A program made the translations under genes and the position numbers. This document shows, piece by piece, positions 1 to 8,032 of a stretch of DNA of 15,281 nt (positions are counted from its first letter, which is position 1; every line of letters begins with the position of its first letter). Below the pieces are notes generated by a model. That model saw only the letters and a program-made list of their open reading frames with translations. It was not told where the DNA came from and made no database searches. The stretch is from M0108 sp044228695 (GTDB lineage Bacteria; Pseudomonadota; Gammaproteobacteria; Chromatiales; Chromatiaceae): contig JBGAUK010000088.1 in assembly GCA_044228695.1 (NCBI GenBank), positions 1 to 15,281 of the forward strand. The letters run 5' to 3'.

Positions 1-1444
1 CTTCCTTGGTGATCTGCACATCATGGACATGGGACTCGCGCATCCCCGCCGTACTGACGCGCACAAACTCCGGCTTGGAGCGCATCTCCTCGATATCGGC
101 GCAGCCGGTGTAACCCATGCTGGAGCGCAGGCCGCCCATGAGCTGATGGATGACGTTGAGTACGCTGCCCTTGTAAGGTACCCGGCCCTCAATGCCCTCG
201 GGCACCAGCTTCTCCTTGTCCTCGTTTTCCTGGAAATAGCGATCGCTCGAGCCCTCCTTGGCGCCCATGGCGCCCAGGGAGCCCATGCCGCGATAGGACT
301 TGTAGGAGCGACCCTGATAGATCTCGATTTCCCCGGGCGACTCGTCGGTACCGGCGAAGAGGCCACCGATCATGACGGAGTGGGCACCGGCGGCGATGAT
401 CTTGGCGATGTCGCCCGAGTAGCGCAGGCCGCCATCGGCGATGATGGGCACCTCAGTCCCGGCCAGGGCCTCGGCGACATTGGCCACCGCCGTGACCTGG
501 GGCATGCCGACCCCGGCGACGATGCGGGTAGTGCAGATGGAGCCCGGCCCAATACCGACCTTGACCGCGTCGGCCCCGGCGGCCAGGAGGTCCCGTGCCG
601 CCGCGCCGGTGGCGATGTTGCCGCCAATGACCTGGAGTTCCGGAAACTGACGCTTACACCAGGCAACGCGATCCAGCACGCCCTGGGAGTGGCCGTGGGC
701 GGTATCCACCACGATCACATCCACCCCCGCGGCGACCAGGGCCGCGACCCGCTCATCGGTGCCGACGCCGACGCCCACGGCGGCGCCCACCCGCAACCGC
801 TGCTGGTCGTCGCGCGAGGCATTGGGGAAGTCCTTGGCCTTCTGGATGTCCTTGACCGTGATGAGGCCGCGCAGTTCGAAGGCGTCATTGACCACCAGCA
901 CCTTCTCGATGCGGTGCTTGTGGAGCAGGGCCAGCACCTCCTCGCGACTGGCGCCCTCCCGCACCGTCACCAGACGGTCGTGCCGGGTCATGATGTTGCG
1001 CACGGGGTCGCCAGGGCGGGTCTCGAAGCGCAGGTCGCGCCCGGTGACGATGCCGGTGAGGTGGCCGTCCTCGGTCACCACCGGCACGCCCGAGATGTTG
1101 TTCTCGCGAGTCAGCCGCATGACCTCGCCAATGCTGGTCTCGGGGGTGACCGTGATGGGATTGCGGATAATGCCGCTCTCGTACTTCTTGACCGTCAGCA
1201 CCTCCTTGGCCTGGCGCTCGGCGGACATGTTCTTGTGGACGATACCAATGCCGCCCTCCAGGGCCAGGGCGATGGCCAGCCGGGCCTCGGTGACGGTATC
1301 CATGGCCGCCGAGACCAGGGGAATCTTGAGTTCGATGCCCCGGGTCAGCCGGGTGCTCAGGTCCACCTGATTGGGCAGCACGGTGGAATGGGCGGGGACG
1401 AGGAGGACATCGTCGAAGGTGAGGGCTTCCTGGATCAGACGCAT
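1..1444 (-). CDS. guaB: IMP dehydrogenase, C-terminus cut by window edge
   Basis: Cytosolic enzyme that oxidises IMP to XMP with NAD+, the committed step of GMP synthesis. The ATG at 1444 gives MRLIQEALTFDDVLLVPAHS, the standard GuaB N-terminus. About 481 residues are present and the frame is open at the window edge at HDVQITKE, so roughly seven C-terminal residues are missing compared with the 488-residue E. coli protein. The loop GPGSICTTR holds the catalytic cysteine at about residue 304. The NAD/IMP-binding TIM barrel is interrupted by the usual CBS pair (about residues 93-205, including ITVTPETSIGEVMRLT and VLVVNDAFELRGLITVKDI). It is divergent from xseA, as in many gammaproteobacteria, where guaA usually follows guaB; that position is outside the window. 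Identification is very secure. Confidence 0.98.
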   Translation of the reverse strand, partial: MRLIQEALTFDDVLLVPAHSTVLPNQVDLSTRLTRGIELKIPLVSAAMDTVTEARLAIALALEGGIGIVHKNMSAERQAKEVLTVKKYESGIIRNPITVTPETSIGEVMRLTRENNISGVPVVTEDGHLTGIVTGRDLRFETRPGDPVRNIMTRHDRLVTVREGASREEVLALLHKHRIEKVLVVNDAFELRGLITVKDIQKAKDFPNASRDDQQRLRVGAAVGVGVGTDERVAALVAAGVDVIVVDTAHGHSQGVLDRVAWCKRQFPELQVIGGNIATGAAARDLLAAGADAVKVGIGPGSICTTRIVAGVGMPQVTAVANVAEALAGTEVPIIADGGLRYSGDIAKIIAAGAHSVMIGGLFAGTDESPGEIEIYQGRSYKSYRGMGSLGAMGAKEGSSDRYFQENEDKEKLVPEGIEGRVPYKGSVLNVIHQLMGGLRSSMGYTGCADIEEMRSKPEFVRVSTAGMRESHVHDVQITKE

Positions 1445-1493
1445 GGGGGCCTCGCTCGCTTGTAATCCAAATAGGTATCGTGAAGGACCGGGA

Positions 1494-1522
1494 AGTATAG
1501 TTTTCCTGGCCAGGTCGGTAAA
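1494..1522 (-). promoter_or_regulatory. Predicted sigma70 promoter of guaB
   Basis: On the minus strand, TTTACC (1517-1522, 4/6 match to the -35 consensus) and TATACT (1494-1499, 5/6 match to the -10) are separated by exactly 17 bp (1500-1516). Transcription would start near 1487, giving a 5' leader of about 43 nt before the guaB ATG. The spacer contains the palindrome CCTGGCCAGG (1505-1514), which might bind a regulator. I see no match to the E. coli PurR box. This is prediction from sequence only. Confidence 0.6.
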
Positions 1523-1583
1523 CTGGCAAGACCCACCCTGGTTCGCAATCCCTGGCCCGCGGAACGGGAGCCGCCACCCTGCC

Positions 1584-2939
1584 ATGCCCACCGACTTCGA
1601 CCTCTCCCGCGACATCTGGACCATCTCCCGCCTCGCCCGCGAGGCCCGGGCCGTGCTGGAGGGCAGCTTCCCGCTGCTCTGGGTGGAGGGAGAAATCTCC
1701 AACCTGTCCCAGCCCGCCTCCGGGCACCTCTACTTTGCCCTCAAGGACCCGGCGGCCCAGATCCGGTGCGCCCTGTTCCGCAACAAGCGCCTGCTGCTGG
1801 GCTTCCGCCCGGCCAATGGCCAGCAGGTCCTGGCGCGGGTCCGGGTGACCCTTTACGAGGGCCGGGGCGACTTTCAACTGGTGGTGGAGCATCTGGAACC
1901 CGCCGGCGAGGGGGCCCTGCGCCTGGAGTTCGAGCGGCTCAAGCGCAAGCTGGCGGCGGAGGGGCTCTTCGACGCGGCTCTCAAGCGGCCCCTGCCGCCC
2001 TTTCCCCGCCGGGTGGGCCTCATCACCTCCCCCAGCGGCGCGGCGGTGCGGGACCTCATCAGCGTCCTGTGCCGGCGTTTTCCGGCCCTGCCCCTGGTGG
2101 TCTATCCCGCCCGCGTCCAGGGCGAGGGCGCGGCGGCGGAACTGGTGGCGATGCTGGCCCTGGCTAACCAGCGCGCCGAGTGCGACGTCCTCATCCTGGC
2201 GCGGGGCGGCGGCGCCCTGGAAGACCTCATGGCCTTCAACGACGAGGACCTGGCCCGAGCCATCCGCGCCTCCGCCATCCCGGTCGTCACCGGCGTGGGC
2301 CACGAGATCGACTTCACCATCGCCGACCTGGCGGCGGACCAGCGCGGCGCCACGCCCTCCGCGGCGGCGGAACTGGTCAGCCCCTCCGCCCCCCATCTGC
2401 GCCAGCGCCTGGCCGCCTACGAGCAACGCCTGGTCCAGGCCCAGGCGCGGCGCCTGGAGGGCCTGCGTCGCCACTGGCAGGCGGTGGAACGCCACTTGCG
2501 CCTGCTGCACCCCCTGGCCGAGCTGGAACGCCGCCAACAGCGCACCGACGACCTGGAGCGGCGACTGAGGGAGGCCATGGAGCGGCGGCTGCGGGCCCTG
2601 CGCCAACGCCGGGACCTGACCTGGAGCCGCTTGCACCACCTCAGCCCAGCCCATCGCTTGACTGGCCTCGCTCAACGCCTGGCCAACCTGGAAGGCCGCT
2701 TGCGGCGCTTCCCGACCCGGCTGATCGCCCTCCGGCGCGAGCACCTGGCCGGCCTCGCCCTTGCACTGGATGCCCTGAGCCCCTTGGGGACCCTGGCCCG
2801 CGGCTATGCCATCCTAAGGCGAGCGCCAGAGGGCGAGGTCATTCGCGATGCCGCCCAGGTCGCGCCGGGCGATATCCTTGAGGCTCGCCTAGGGAGGGGC
2901 GGATTTACCGCTCGGGTTGAGGCTTGTGTGGAGCAGTAG
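1584..2939 (+). CDS. xseA: Exodeoxyribonuclease VII large subunit
   Basis: Catalytic subunit of exonuclease VII, which with several copies of XseB degrades single-stranded DNA from both ends into oligonucleotides in mismatch repair and DNA damage processing. The ATG at 1584 yields 451 residues (E. coli 456), starting MPTDFDLSRDIWTISRLARE. An open frame continues upstream to 1371, but that part does not resemble XseA and overlaps guaB, so this start is preferred. An N-terminal OB-fold (about 10-105, with WVEGEISNLSQPASGHLYFALKD) is followed by the catalytic domain (PRRVGLITSPSGAAVRDL, LARGGGALEDLMAFND, VTGVGHEIDFTIADLAADQ near residue 240, and PSAAAELVSP), a long Arg/Leu-rich coiled-coil region (about 265-390) and a C-terminal small domain (LARGYAIL). 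Only a weak GGGAG lies upstream. xseB is not in the window. Confidence 0.97.
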   Translation: MPTDFDLSRDIWTISRLAREARAVLEGSFPLLWVEGEISNLSQPASGHLYFALKDPAAQIRCALFRNKRLLLGFRPANGQQVLARVRVTLYEGRGDFQLVVEHLEPAGEGALRLEFERLKRKLAAEGLFDAALKRPLPPFPRRVGLITSPSGAAVRDLISVLCRRFPALPLVVYPARVQGEGAAAELVAMLALANQRAECDVLILARGGGALEDLMAFNDEDLARAIRASAIPVVTGVGHEIDFTIADLAADQRGATPSAAAELVSPSAPHLRQRLAAYEQRLVQAQARRLEGLRRHWQAVERHLRLLHPLAELERRQQRTDDLERRLREAMERRLRALRQRRDLTWSRLHHLSPAHRLTGLAQRLANLEGRLRRFPTRLIALRREHLAGLALALDALSPLGTLARGYAILRRAPEGEVIRDAAQVAPGDILEARLGRGGFTARVEACVEQ

Positions 2940-2982
2940 CGCCTTCGACAGCTGCCGTCTGGGATGTAATTCGCGGATTCCC

Positions 2983-3096
2983 GGGCCGGGTGGAGGCTGA
3001 TGACGGGCAGGGGACGCCGTAAATACATCCCTGTAGGCTTGGCGACAGCATCCCTGCTGTCGACACCCCCGCCCGCCACCACCCTCCACCCGGCCC
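2983..3096. repeat. 114-bp nested inverted-repeat element with two TCCC-loop hairpins
   Basis: The outer arms 2983-2996 and 3083-3096 are perfect 14-nt inverted repeats (GGGCCGGGTGGAGG against its complement). Pairing continues inward, so 2983-3013 against 3066-3096 pairs at 27 of 31 positions. The core carries two short hairpins with the same loop: TACA-TCCC-TGTA (3024-3035) and CGACAGCA-TCCC-TGCTGTCG (3043-3062). The element lies 43 bp past the xseA stop in a convergent gap, where it could act as a two-way transcription barrier or as an mRNA 3'-end stabiliser. From memory, similar core motifs recur between genes in other GC-rich gammaproteobacteria, but I could not verify this. It resembles a REP/MITE-like interspersed element rather than a simple terminator, since no T-run follows the stem. 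Confidence 0.75.
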
Positions 3097-3254
3097 TCCC
3101 GCCAGAGGCCGAAGCGTCACCAGCGCCGGGGATAGTCTGGCGATTCTGGTGAGTTTGAGGACTTACGCACCCACCTGGGCTTTCGAGCCGAGGACATGGT
3201 ATCTGTGTAGCGAAACAGGATGACCCTGATTGAAAAGAAACAGTCAGGTAGGGA
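3097..3254. other. Rest of the xseA-der gap, nothing recognised
   Basis: This completes the 315-bp gap between convergent xseA and der. Apart from the palindromic element at 2983-3096, no protein-like reading frame, RNA gene or terminator with a T-run could be supported. E. coli has a small gene, yfgJ, in this position; no equivalent is seen here. Confidence 0.6.
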
Positions 3255-4655
3255 TCAGTCCTTCCGCTTGACGAATTTCTTCAGTCGCTGCCGCTGCTTG
3301 ACCTGCTGGGGGGTCGGGGGCTTCTGGCGCCCCTCGTAAGGATTTTCCCCGGTGCGCAATTCAAGCCGCAGGGGGGTGCCGTGCAGTTTCAGGATCTGGC
3401 GGAAGCGGTTGATGAGGTAGCGCCGGTAGCTATCCGGCAAGGCGTCGGTCTGCTTGCCGTGGATGACGATAATGGGGGGATTGCGGCCCCCCTGGTGGGC
3501 ATAACGCAGCTTGATGCGGCGACCATTGACCAGGGGTGGCTGGTGTTCCTGAACGAGATCCATGAGCAGGCGGGTCAGTTCCGGGGTCGGCAGGTGCCGC
3601 ACTGCATTGGCGAAGACCCGGTCCACCTCGTCCAGGATGAGGCCGACGCCGCTGCCATGGAGGGCGGAGATGTAGTGGACGGCGGCAAAGTCCAGGAACC
3701 CCAGCTTGCGCGCAAAGGACTCGCGAACGGCCTCCCGGGCCTCCTTGCTCAGACCATCCCACTTGTTGACGGCCACCACCAGAGCGCGGCCGCTTTCGAC
3801 CACATGGCTGGCCAGGTTGGCATCCTGGTCGCCGATGCCCTGGTGGGCATCGAGCATCAGGATCACCACATTGCTGGCCTCGATGGCCTGGAGGGTCTTG
3901 ATGGCGCTGAATTTCTCGATGAAGTCATGCACCTTGGCGCGGCGCCGCATGCCGGCGGTGTCGATCAGGGTGTAGCGGCGGTCGGCGTGGGTGAAGGGGA
4001 CGAAGATGCTGTCCCGGGTGGTGCCGGGCTGATCGCAGGCCACCAGGCGCTCCTCGCCCAGGATGCGGTTGATGAGGGTCGATTTGCCGGCATTGGGGCG
4101 CCCAACCACGGCGACCTTGATGCCCGCCTCCTCGTCCCGCTCCGCGCTGGCCTCCTCCAGGCTCTCGGGCAGGCTGGCGAAGACCCGGTGCATCAGGCTG
4201 CCGACTCCCCGGCCCTGGACGGCGGCGATGGCGACGGGTTCGCCCAGGCCGAGCTGATGGAAATCCACCATCGCCATTTCGGGTTCCAGCCGATCCGTCT
4301 TGTTCACCACCAGGGTGACGGGTTTGCCGGTGCGGCGCAGGCGCGCGGCGATCTCCAGGTCATGGCCGCTGCAGCCCTCGCGGGCATCGACCATGAAGAG
4401 CAACTGGTCCGCCTCCTGGATGGCCACGGCCACCTGACGCTCCATCAGGCTCTCGACCCCGTCGGTCACGCCGCTCAGGCCACCGGTGTCCACGATGATG
4501 TAGGGGGCCGGTCCGATGCGCCCGACGCCATACTGGCGATCCCGGGTGAGACCCGGAAAGTCCGCCACCAGGGCGTCGCGCGTCCGGGTCAGTCGATTGA
4601 AGAGGGTCGATTTGCCGACATTGGGCCGGCCGATGATAGTGAAAACGGGAAGCAT
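3255..4655 (-). CDS. der: Ribosome-assembly GTPase Der (EngA)
   Basis: Essential double-GTPase that binds the 50S subunit during late ribosome assembly. The protein has 466 residues (E. coli 490). G-domain 1 has GRPNVGKST (9-17), DTGG (56-59) and NKTD (118-121). G-domain 2 has GRPNAGKST (185-193), DTAG (222-225) and NKWD (287-290). A KH-like domain follows (about 350-440, including RRIKLRYAHQGGRNPPIIVIHG), then a basic tail QRLKKFVKRKD. The ATG at 4655 gives MLPVFTIIGRPNVGKS, with the first P-loop at the usual distance from the start. It is the last gene of the minus-strand cluster, 68 bp after bamB, and is convergent with xseA. This bamB-der order is conserved in gammaproteobacteria. Confidence 0.98.
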   Translation of the reverse strand: MLPVFTIIGRPNVGKSTLFNRLTRTRDALVADFPGLTRDRQYGVGRIGPAPYIIVDTGGLSGVTDGVESLMERQVAVAIQEADQLLFMVDAREGCSGHDLEIAARLRRTGKPVTLVVNKTDRLEPEMAMVDFHQLGLGEPVAIAAVQGRGVGSLMHRVFASLPESLEEASAERDEEAGIKVAVVGRPNAGKSTLINRILGEERLVACDQPGTTRDSIFVPFTHADRRYTLIDTAGMRRRAKVHDFIEKFSAIKTLQAIEASNVVILMLDAHQGIGDQDANLASHVVESGRALVVAVNKWDGLSKEAREAVRESFARKLGFLDFAAVHYISALHGSGVGLILDEVDRVFANAVRHLPTPELTRLLMDLVQEHQPPLVNGRRIKLRYAHQGGRNPPIIVIHGKQTDALPDSYRRYLINRFRQILKLHGTPLRLELRTGENPYEGRQKPPTPQQVKQRQRLKKFVKRKD

Positions 4656-4679
4656 GAGGGGCCTTGGGCGCTGAGGGAG

Positions 4680-4699
4680 GGCCGCGCCGGGGCGCGGCC
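4680..4699 (-). other. GC-rich hairpin between bamB and der
   Basis: An 8-bp perfect stem (GGCCGCGC / GCGCGGCC) closes a 4-nt loop in the 68-bp bamB-der spacer. On the transcribed minus strand it is followed by CCTCCCTCAG, not by a T-run, so it is not a canonical intrinsic terminator. It could be an mRNA processing or stability element that sets der expression relative to bamB. The structure is seen directly; the role is inference. Confidence 0.45.
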
Positions 4700-4723
4700 A
4701 GGGTCGAAACGGACGGGTCGGGA

Positions 4724-5962
4724 TCAGAACGCCGGGGTTGGCGTCTTGGTCGGGGTCGGCATCGGGGTGGAGGACTTGGTTGTGGTTGCGGCCGGGGACA
4801 CGGCGCCGAGCGAGAGGGCGGCGAGGGTGCCATCGGAGCCGAGGACGAAGACCCGCCCGCCGGCGACCAGGGGCTGGGCCTGGATGCCGCCCTTCGCCAC
4901 GCGCTGCCGGCCCAGAATGCGGCCATCGTTCCGGGCCAGCAGGTGGACATAGCCCTCCAGATCACCCACCACCAGGCTGTTACCTACCACGGCCGGGGCC
5001 GTCAGGTTGCGGTAACGCAGAGCCTCCTGCTTCCAGATACCGGCGCCGTCCTCGGGCTTGGCGGCCCAGACCAGGTCGTTGGAGTCGGTCACATAGAGGG
5101 TCCCATCCGCCTCCGTCAGGCCCGCATAGGAGGAAAGGGCGCGCCGCCAGAGGACGGCGCCGCTGGTCAGATCCAGGGCCGCCAGGTCACCGTTGTAGGC
5201 AGCGACGTAGAGGGTCTCCCCGACCACCAGGGGGGTGGCGTTGAGGTCGGCGATGCGCTCCAGCTCGGAGCGGCCCCGCGGTGGGGTCACGGTAGTGATC
5301 CACTCCGGCAGGCCCGAGACCAGCTCGATCTTGGCCAGGCGACCACCGGAGACGCCGACGACGGCATACTTGCCCACGATCAGGGGGGTGCTGCTGCCAC
5401 GCAGGGTCAGGGTCGGGGCCTGAAAATCATAGTTCCAGAGCTTCTCCCCCTTGGCGGCATCAAAGCCAAAGACACTGTCGTTGAGGGTGTGCAGCACCAC
5501 CAGATCGCCTGCAATCCGGGGGACCGAGAGGATTTCGCTGCCCACCTGAGCCCTCCACAGCTCGGTGCCATCCGTGGTCGAGAGGGCTATGAGCTCGCCA
5601 TTGGTGGAACCCACGACCAGCCGGTTGCCGGCCACCTCCGGGCCACCGCTCAGGGTCAGGCCGGTTTCACGCTGCCAGAGGGGCCGGCCATCGGCGGCGT
5701 TCACCGCCATCACCAGGCCCTTGGCGTCCGCAACGTAGAGGCGGCCATCCTGAAGGGCCGGGGTCAGGCTCAGGCGACGACCCTCGGTACCCTTGCCAGT
5801 GCCGACGGACCAGAGGGTGGTTAAGCCAGCCTCCCCCGCCGCCGCGGTCAGTTCCGTGGGTGGGCGCGGGTCCACCTCCCCCGCCAACCAGGGGATATAG
5901 CTACAACCGCTCAGGAGCGCGAGGGCGAACAGAGCGGGCGCGAAGCGGAGCATGGGTCTCAT
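4724..5962 (-). CDS. bamB: Outer-membrane assembly lipoprotein BamB
   Basis: Lipoprotein of the BAM complex, which folds beta-barrel proteins into the outer membrane; BamB is an eight-bladed propeller docked on BamA. The ATG at 5962 gives 412 residues (E. coli 392) with a lipoprotein signal ending LALLSGC, Cys20 being the lipidated residue. Repeated PQQ-type blades are visible (GRLYVADAKGLVMAVNAADG, NRLVVGSTNGELIALSTTDG, ETLYVAAYNGDLAALDLTSG, GRVFVLGSDGTLAALSLG). The frame stays open further upstream, but that part overlaps yfgM and has no signal peptide. An AGGGGATAGG stretch precedes the chosen start. The C-terminus carries an unusual Thr/Pro-rich tail of about 25 residues after the last blade. 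It follows yfgM by 37 bp. Confidence 0.95.
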   Translation of the reverse strand: MRPMLRFAPALFALALLSGCSYIPWLAGEVDPRPPTELTAAAGEAGLTTLWSVGTGKGTEGRRLSLTPALQDGRLYVADAKGLVMAVNAADGRPLWQRETGLTLSGGPEVAGNRLVVGSTNGELIALSTTDGTELWRAQVGSEILSVPRIAGDLVVLHTLNDSVFGFDAAKGEKLWNYDFQAPTLTLRGSSTPLIVGKYAVVGVSGGRLAKIELVSGLPEWITTVTPPRGRSELERIADLNATPLVVGETLYVAAYNGDLAALDLTSGAVLWRRALSSYAGLTEADGTLYVTDSNDLVWAAKPEDGAGIWKQEALRYRNLTAPAVVGNSLVVGDLEGYVHLLARNDGRILGRQRVAKGGIQAQPLVAGGRVFVLGSDGTLAALSLGAVSPAATTTKSSTPMPTPTKTPTPAF

Positions 5963-5999
5963 GGGCCTATCCCCTGGCGGGTGTGGGGCCGGGCGCCGG

Positions 6000-6629
6000 T
6001 CAAGTGGCGGGCGGCAGGTTTTCGACTTTGAGTTGCAAGAGGGCCGCGTTGGCGGCACCCAGGGCGATGGCCTGATCATAGTTGGCGCGGGCCTCGGCGG
6101 CACGGCCAGCCGCCAGGGCCAGATCGCCCCGCAGGGCGGCGAAGTCGCCCTTGAAGGCCTCGCCCTTGTCCTGTTGGGCGATGAGGGTCGCGGCGGCATC
6201 CATCTCACCCTGGGCCATTAGCAACCGCGCCAGGCGCAGGGCGGCAACCCGGGCCAGACCCTGATCGGGGGCCTGGGCCATGGCCTGCTCCAGGGCCTTG
6301 CGGGCCGCCGCGGGCTGTTTCGCATCCAGCTCCACCCGGGCCAGCATCAGGTTAGCCAAGGCGCCATAGGGGGAATCCCCATGCTTCTCCAGCAGGAGGG
6401 CGGCCTGGGTCCGGGCGGCCTCGGCATTACCCGTCTCGACGGTGGCGACGAGCTGTTCGAAGGCCGAGGAGGCCTGCTGGGCCATGCCCTCCTGGTGATC
6501 CACCCAGGCCCGCCAGCCAAAGACGGCCGCCAGACCAATGGCCAGGCCACCGACCACCGAGATCCCATTCTCCTTCCACCAGCCCTTGATGGCTTCAACT
6601 TTTTCTTCGTCGGTTTCGTAGGCGTTCAA
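6000..6629 (-). CDS. yfgM: YfgM family TPR membrane protein, probable TTG start
   Basis: Inner-membrane protein with a periplasmic TPR domain. In E. coli YfgM associates with the SecYEG translocon and the chaperone PpiD and helps hand over outer-membrane precursors. A short cytoplasmic N-terminus (YETDEEKVEAIKGWWKENG) precedes one membrane segment (about 24-41, ISVVGGLAIGLAAVFGW) and alpha-helical repeats (EKHGDSPYGALANLMLARVEL, ARKALEQAMAQAPDQGLARV). I chose TTG at 6629 because it gives 209 residues (E. coli 206), aligns with the E. coli N-terminus MEIYENENDQVEAVKRFF, and has GAGG 8 nt upstream. A second TTG in frame at 6656 has no ribosome-binding site. It lies between hisS and bamB, the conserved order. 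Confidence 0.9.
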   Translation of the reverse strand: MNAYETDEEKVEAIKGWWKENGISVVGGLAIGLAAVFGWRAWVDHQEGMAQQASSAFEQLVATVETGNAEAARTQAALLLEKHGDSPYGALANLMLARVELDAKQPAAARKALEQAMAQAPDQGLARVAALRLARLLMAQGEMDAAATLIAQQDKGEAFKGDFAALRGDLALAAGRAAEARANYDQAIALGAANAALLQLKVENLPPAT

Positions 6630-6702
6630 TCCGCTTACCTCGTTAATTAACTTCAAAAAATCGGTTTGTCATCGGCGCAACCCTGATCGGGAGGCAATCA
6701 CC

Positions 6703-6719
6703 CCGGCCCGCTGGGCCGG
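6703..6719 (-). other. Hairpin in the hisS-yfgM spacer
   Basis: CCGGCCC (6703-6709), a 3-nt loop and GGGCCGG (6713-6719) form a perfect 7-bp stem 32 bp downstream of the hisS stop on the minus strand. The T6 run in the same spacer lies about 50 bases further on (near 6655-6660), so this is a poor intrinsic terminator. It may be an attenuator or processing site dividing the cluster into rlmN-hisS and yfgM-der parts. The spacer (6630-6751) is the longest in the cluster, which fits a break or an internal promoter there. Confidence 0.4.
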
Positions 6720-6751
6720 AGCAAAAGAGGTCACACGCGCGCCAGGGGGGA

Positions 6752-8032
6752 TCAGCGCCTCCCCGCCAGCAGGAAGGGGCCCAACTCATCGTAGGTCAGA
6801 TCGCGCTGCTCGCCTTCCTCGCGCAGGGGCTTGACGCCGAGGACGCCGCGCTCCAGTTCGCCCTCGCCCAGGACCAGGGCGTAGCGGGCACCGCTGCGGT
6901 CCGCCTTCTTGAACTGGCTTTTGAAGCTGCCGCCACCGCAGTGGCATTGCAGGCGGAGGCCGGGCGCGGCGTCGCGCAGGCGCTCCCCCAAGGCCGGGGC
7001 GGCACCCTGGGCGGCCGTGCCAACGGCGACCAGATAACCGTCGAGGGCGTTGGGATCGGTGGTCGCCTCCCCAGCAATCAGCCGGGCCTCCAGAAGGGAC
7101 ACCAATCGCTCCAGCCCCATGGCGAAGCCCACCGCCGGGGTCGGGCGGCCACCGAGCTGGGCCACCAGGCCATCGTAACGCCCGCCGGCGCAGACCGTGC
7201 CCTGGGCGCCCAGGTCATCGGTGATCCACTCGAAGACGGTGCGATTATAGTAATCCAGACCGCGCACCAGGCGCGGATTGACCTGATAGGGGATGCCAGC
7301 GGCGGCAAGCCCGGCGCAAAAGTGCTCGAAGTGCCGCCGGGACGCCTCCCCGAGATGATCGAGGATGACGGGGGCGCCGGCGATGATGGCGCTCAGGTCT
7401 GGGTTCTTGGAATCCAGCACCCGCAGGGGATTGGTCTCCAGGCGGCGCAGGCTGTCCTCGTCCAGGTCCTCGGCATAGGCCCGCAGATAGGAAACCAACT
7501 CGGCGCGATAGGCAGCCCGTTCCACGCCCTCGCCCAGGCTGTTGATCTCCAGCCGTAAGCCGTCCAGGCCCAGGGTTCGCCAGATGCGGTGGGTCAGGAA
7601 GAGCACCTCCTGATCGATGTCCGGCCCCTCCAGGCCAAAGACCTCGACGCCGATCTGGTGGAACTGGCGATAACGCCCCTTCTGGGGCCGCTCGTGGCGG
7701 AACATGGGGCCGCGATACCAGAGGCGGCGCGGCTGGTCGAGAAGGCCATTCTCTATGGCGGCACGCACGCAGCTCGCCGTGCCCTCGGGGCGCAGGCTGA
7801 GGCTGTCGCCATTGCGGTCCGGAAAGGAGTACATCTCCTTCTCGACGATGTCGGTGACCTCGCCGATGGAACGCTTGAACAGCTCCGTCACCTCCACCAG
7901 AGGGGTGCGGATCTCGCTATAGCCATAGGACTCCAGCACCTGGCGGGCGCCATCCTCCAACCGCTGCCAGAGGCCGATGTGGTCGGGCAGGAGATCGTGC
8001 ATGCCACGGATGGCCTGGATATTTTTTGCCAT
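6752..8032 (-). CDS. hisS: Histidyl-tRNA synthetase
   Basis: Cytosolic class II synthetase that charges tRNA-His. It has 426 residues (E. coli 424). The start MAKNIQAIRGMHDLLPD is almost identical to E. coli HisRS. Visible motifs are the motif 2 region (RGPMFRHERPQKGRYRQFHQ, about 107-126), the histidine-specific loops LVRGLDYYNRTVFEW (from about 255) and GGRYDGLV (283-290), and motif 3 (AVGFAMGLERL, about 300-310), followed by the C-terminal anticodon-binding domain (from about 325). The ATG is 5 bp past the rodZ stop with no clear Shine-Dalgarno, so translation is probably coupled to rodZ. In E. coli ispG lies directly upstream; here it does not. Confidence 0.99.
   Translation of the reverse strand: MAKNIQAIRGMHDLLPDHIGLWQRLEDGARQVLESYGYSEIRTPLVEVTELFKRSIGEVTDIVEKEMYSFPDRNGDSLSLRPEGTASCVRAAIENGLLDQPRRLWYRGPMFRHERPQKGRYRQFHQIGVEVFGLEGPDIDQEVLFLTHRIWRTLGLDGLRLEINSLGEGVERAAYRAELVSYLRAYAEDLDEDSLRRLETNPLRVLDSKNPDLSAIIAGAPVILDHLGEASRRHFEHFCAGLAAAGIPYQVNPRLVRGLDYYNRTVFEWITDDLGAQGTVCAGGRYDGLVAQLGGRPTPAVGFAMGLERLVSLLEARLIAGEATTDPNALDGYLVAVGTAAQGAAPALGERLRDAAPGLRLQCHCGGGSFKSQFKKADRSGARYALVLGEGELERGVLGVKPLREEGEQRDLTYDELGPFLLAGRR

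Noticed and set aside
23..1465. 480-codon plus-strand open frame antisense to guaB
   Set aside because: guaB on the other strand is certain, and the plus-strand product is an Asp/His/Gly/Ala-rich mirror of it.
885..2744. Long open frame of about 619 codons on the minus strand
   Set aside because: It lies antisense to xseA and out of frame over guaB. Its product is Gln/Gly/Arg/Ala-rich without domains, typical of GC-rich third-codon-position artefacts.
3130..3254. Possible insertion-sequence scar or small gene upstream of the der stop
   Set aside because: No inverted ends, target duplication or protein-like frame could be identified.
3381..4952. Long open frame of about 523 codons on the plus strand
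   Set aside because: It is antisense to der and bamB, which are unambiguous; composition is low-complexity and no family features are seen.
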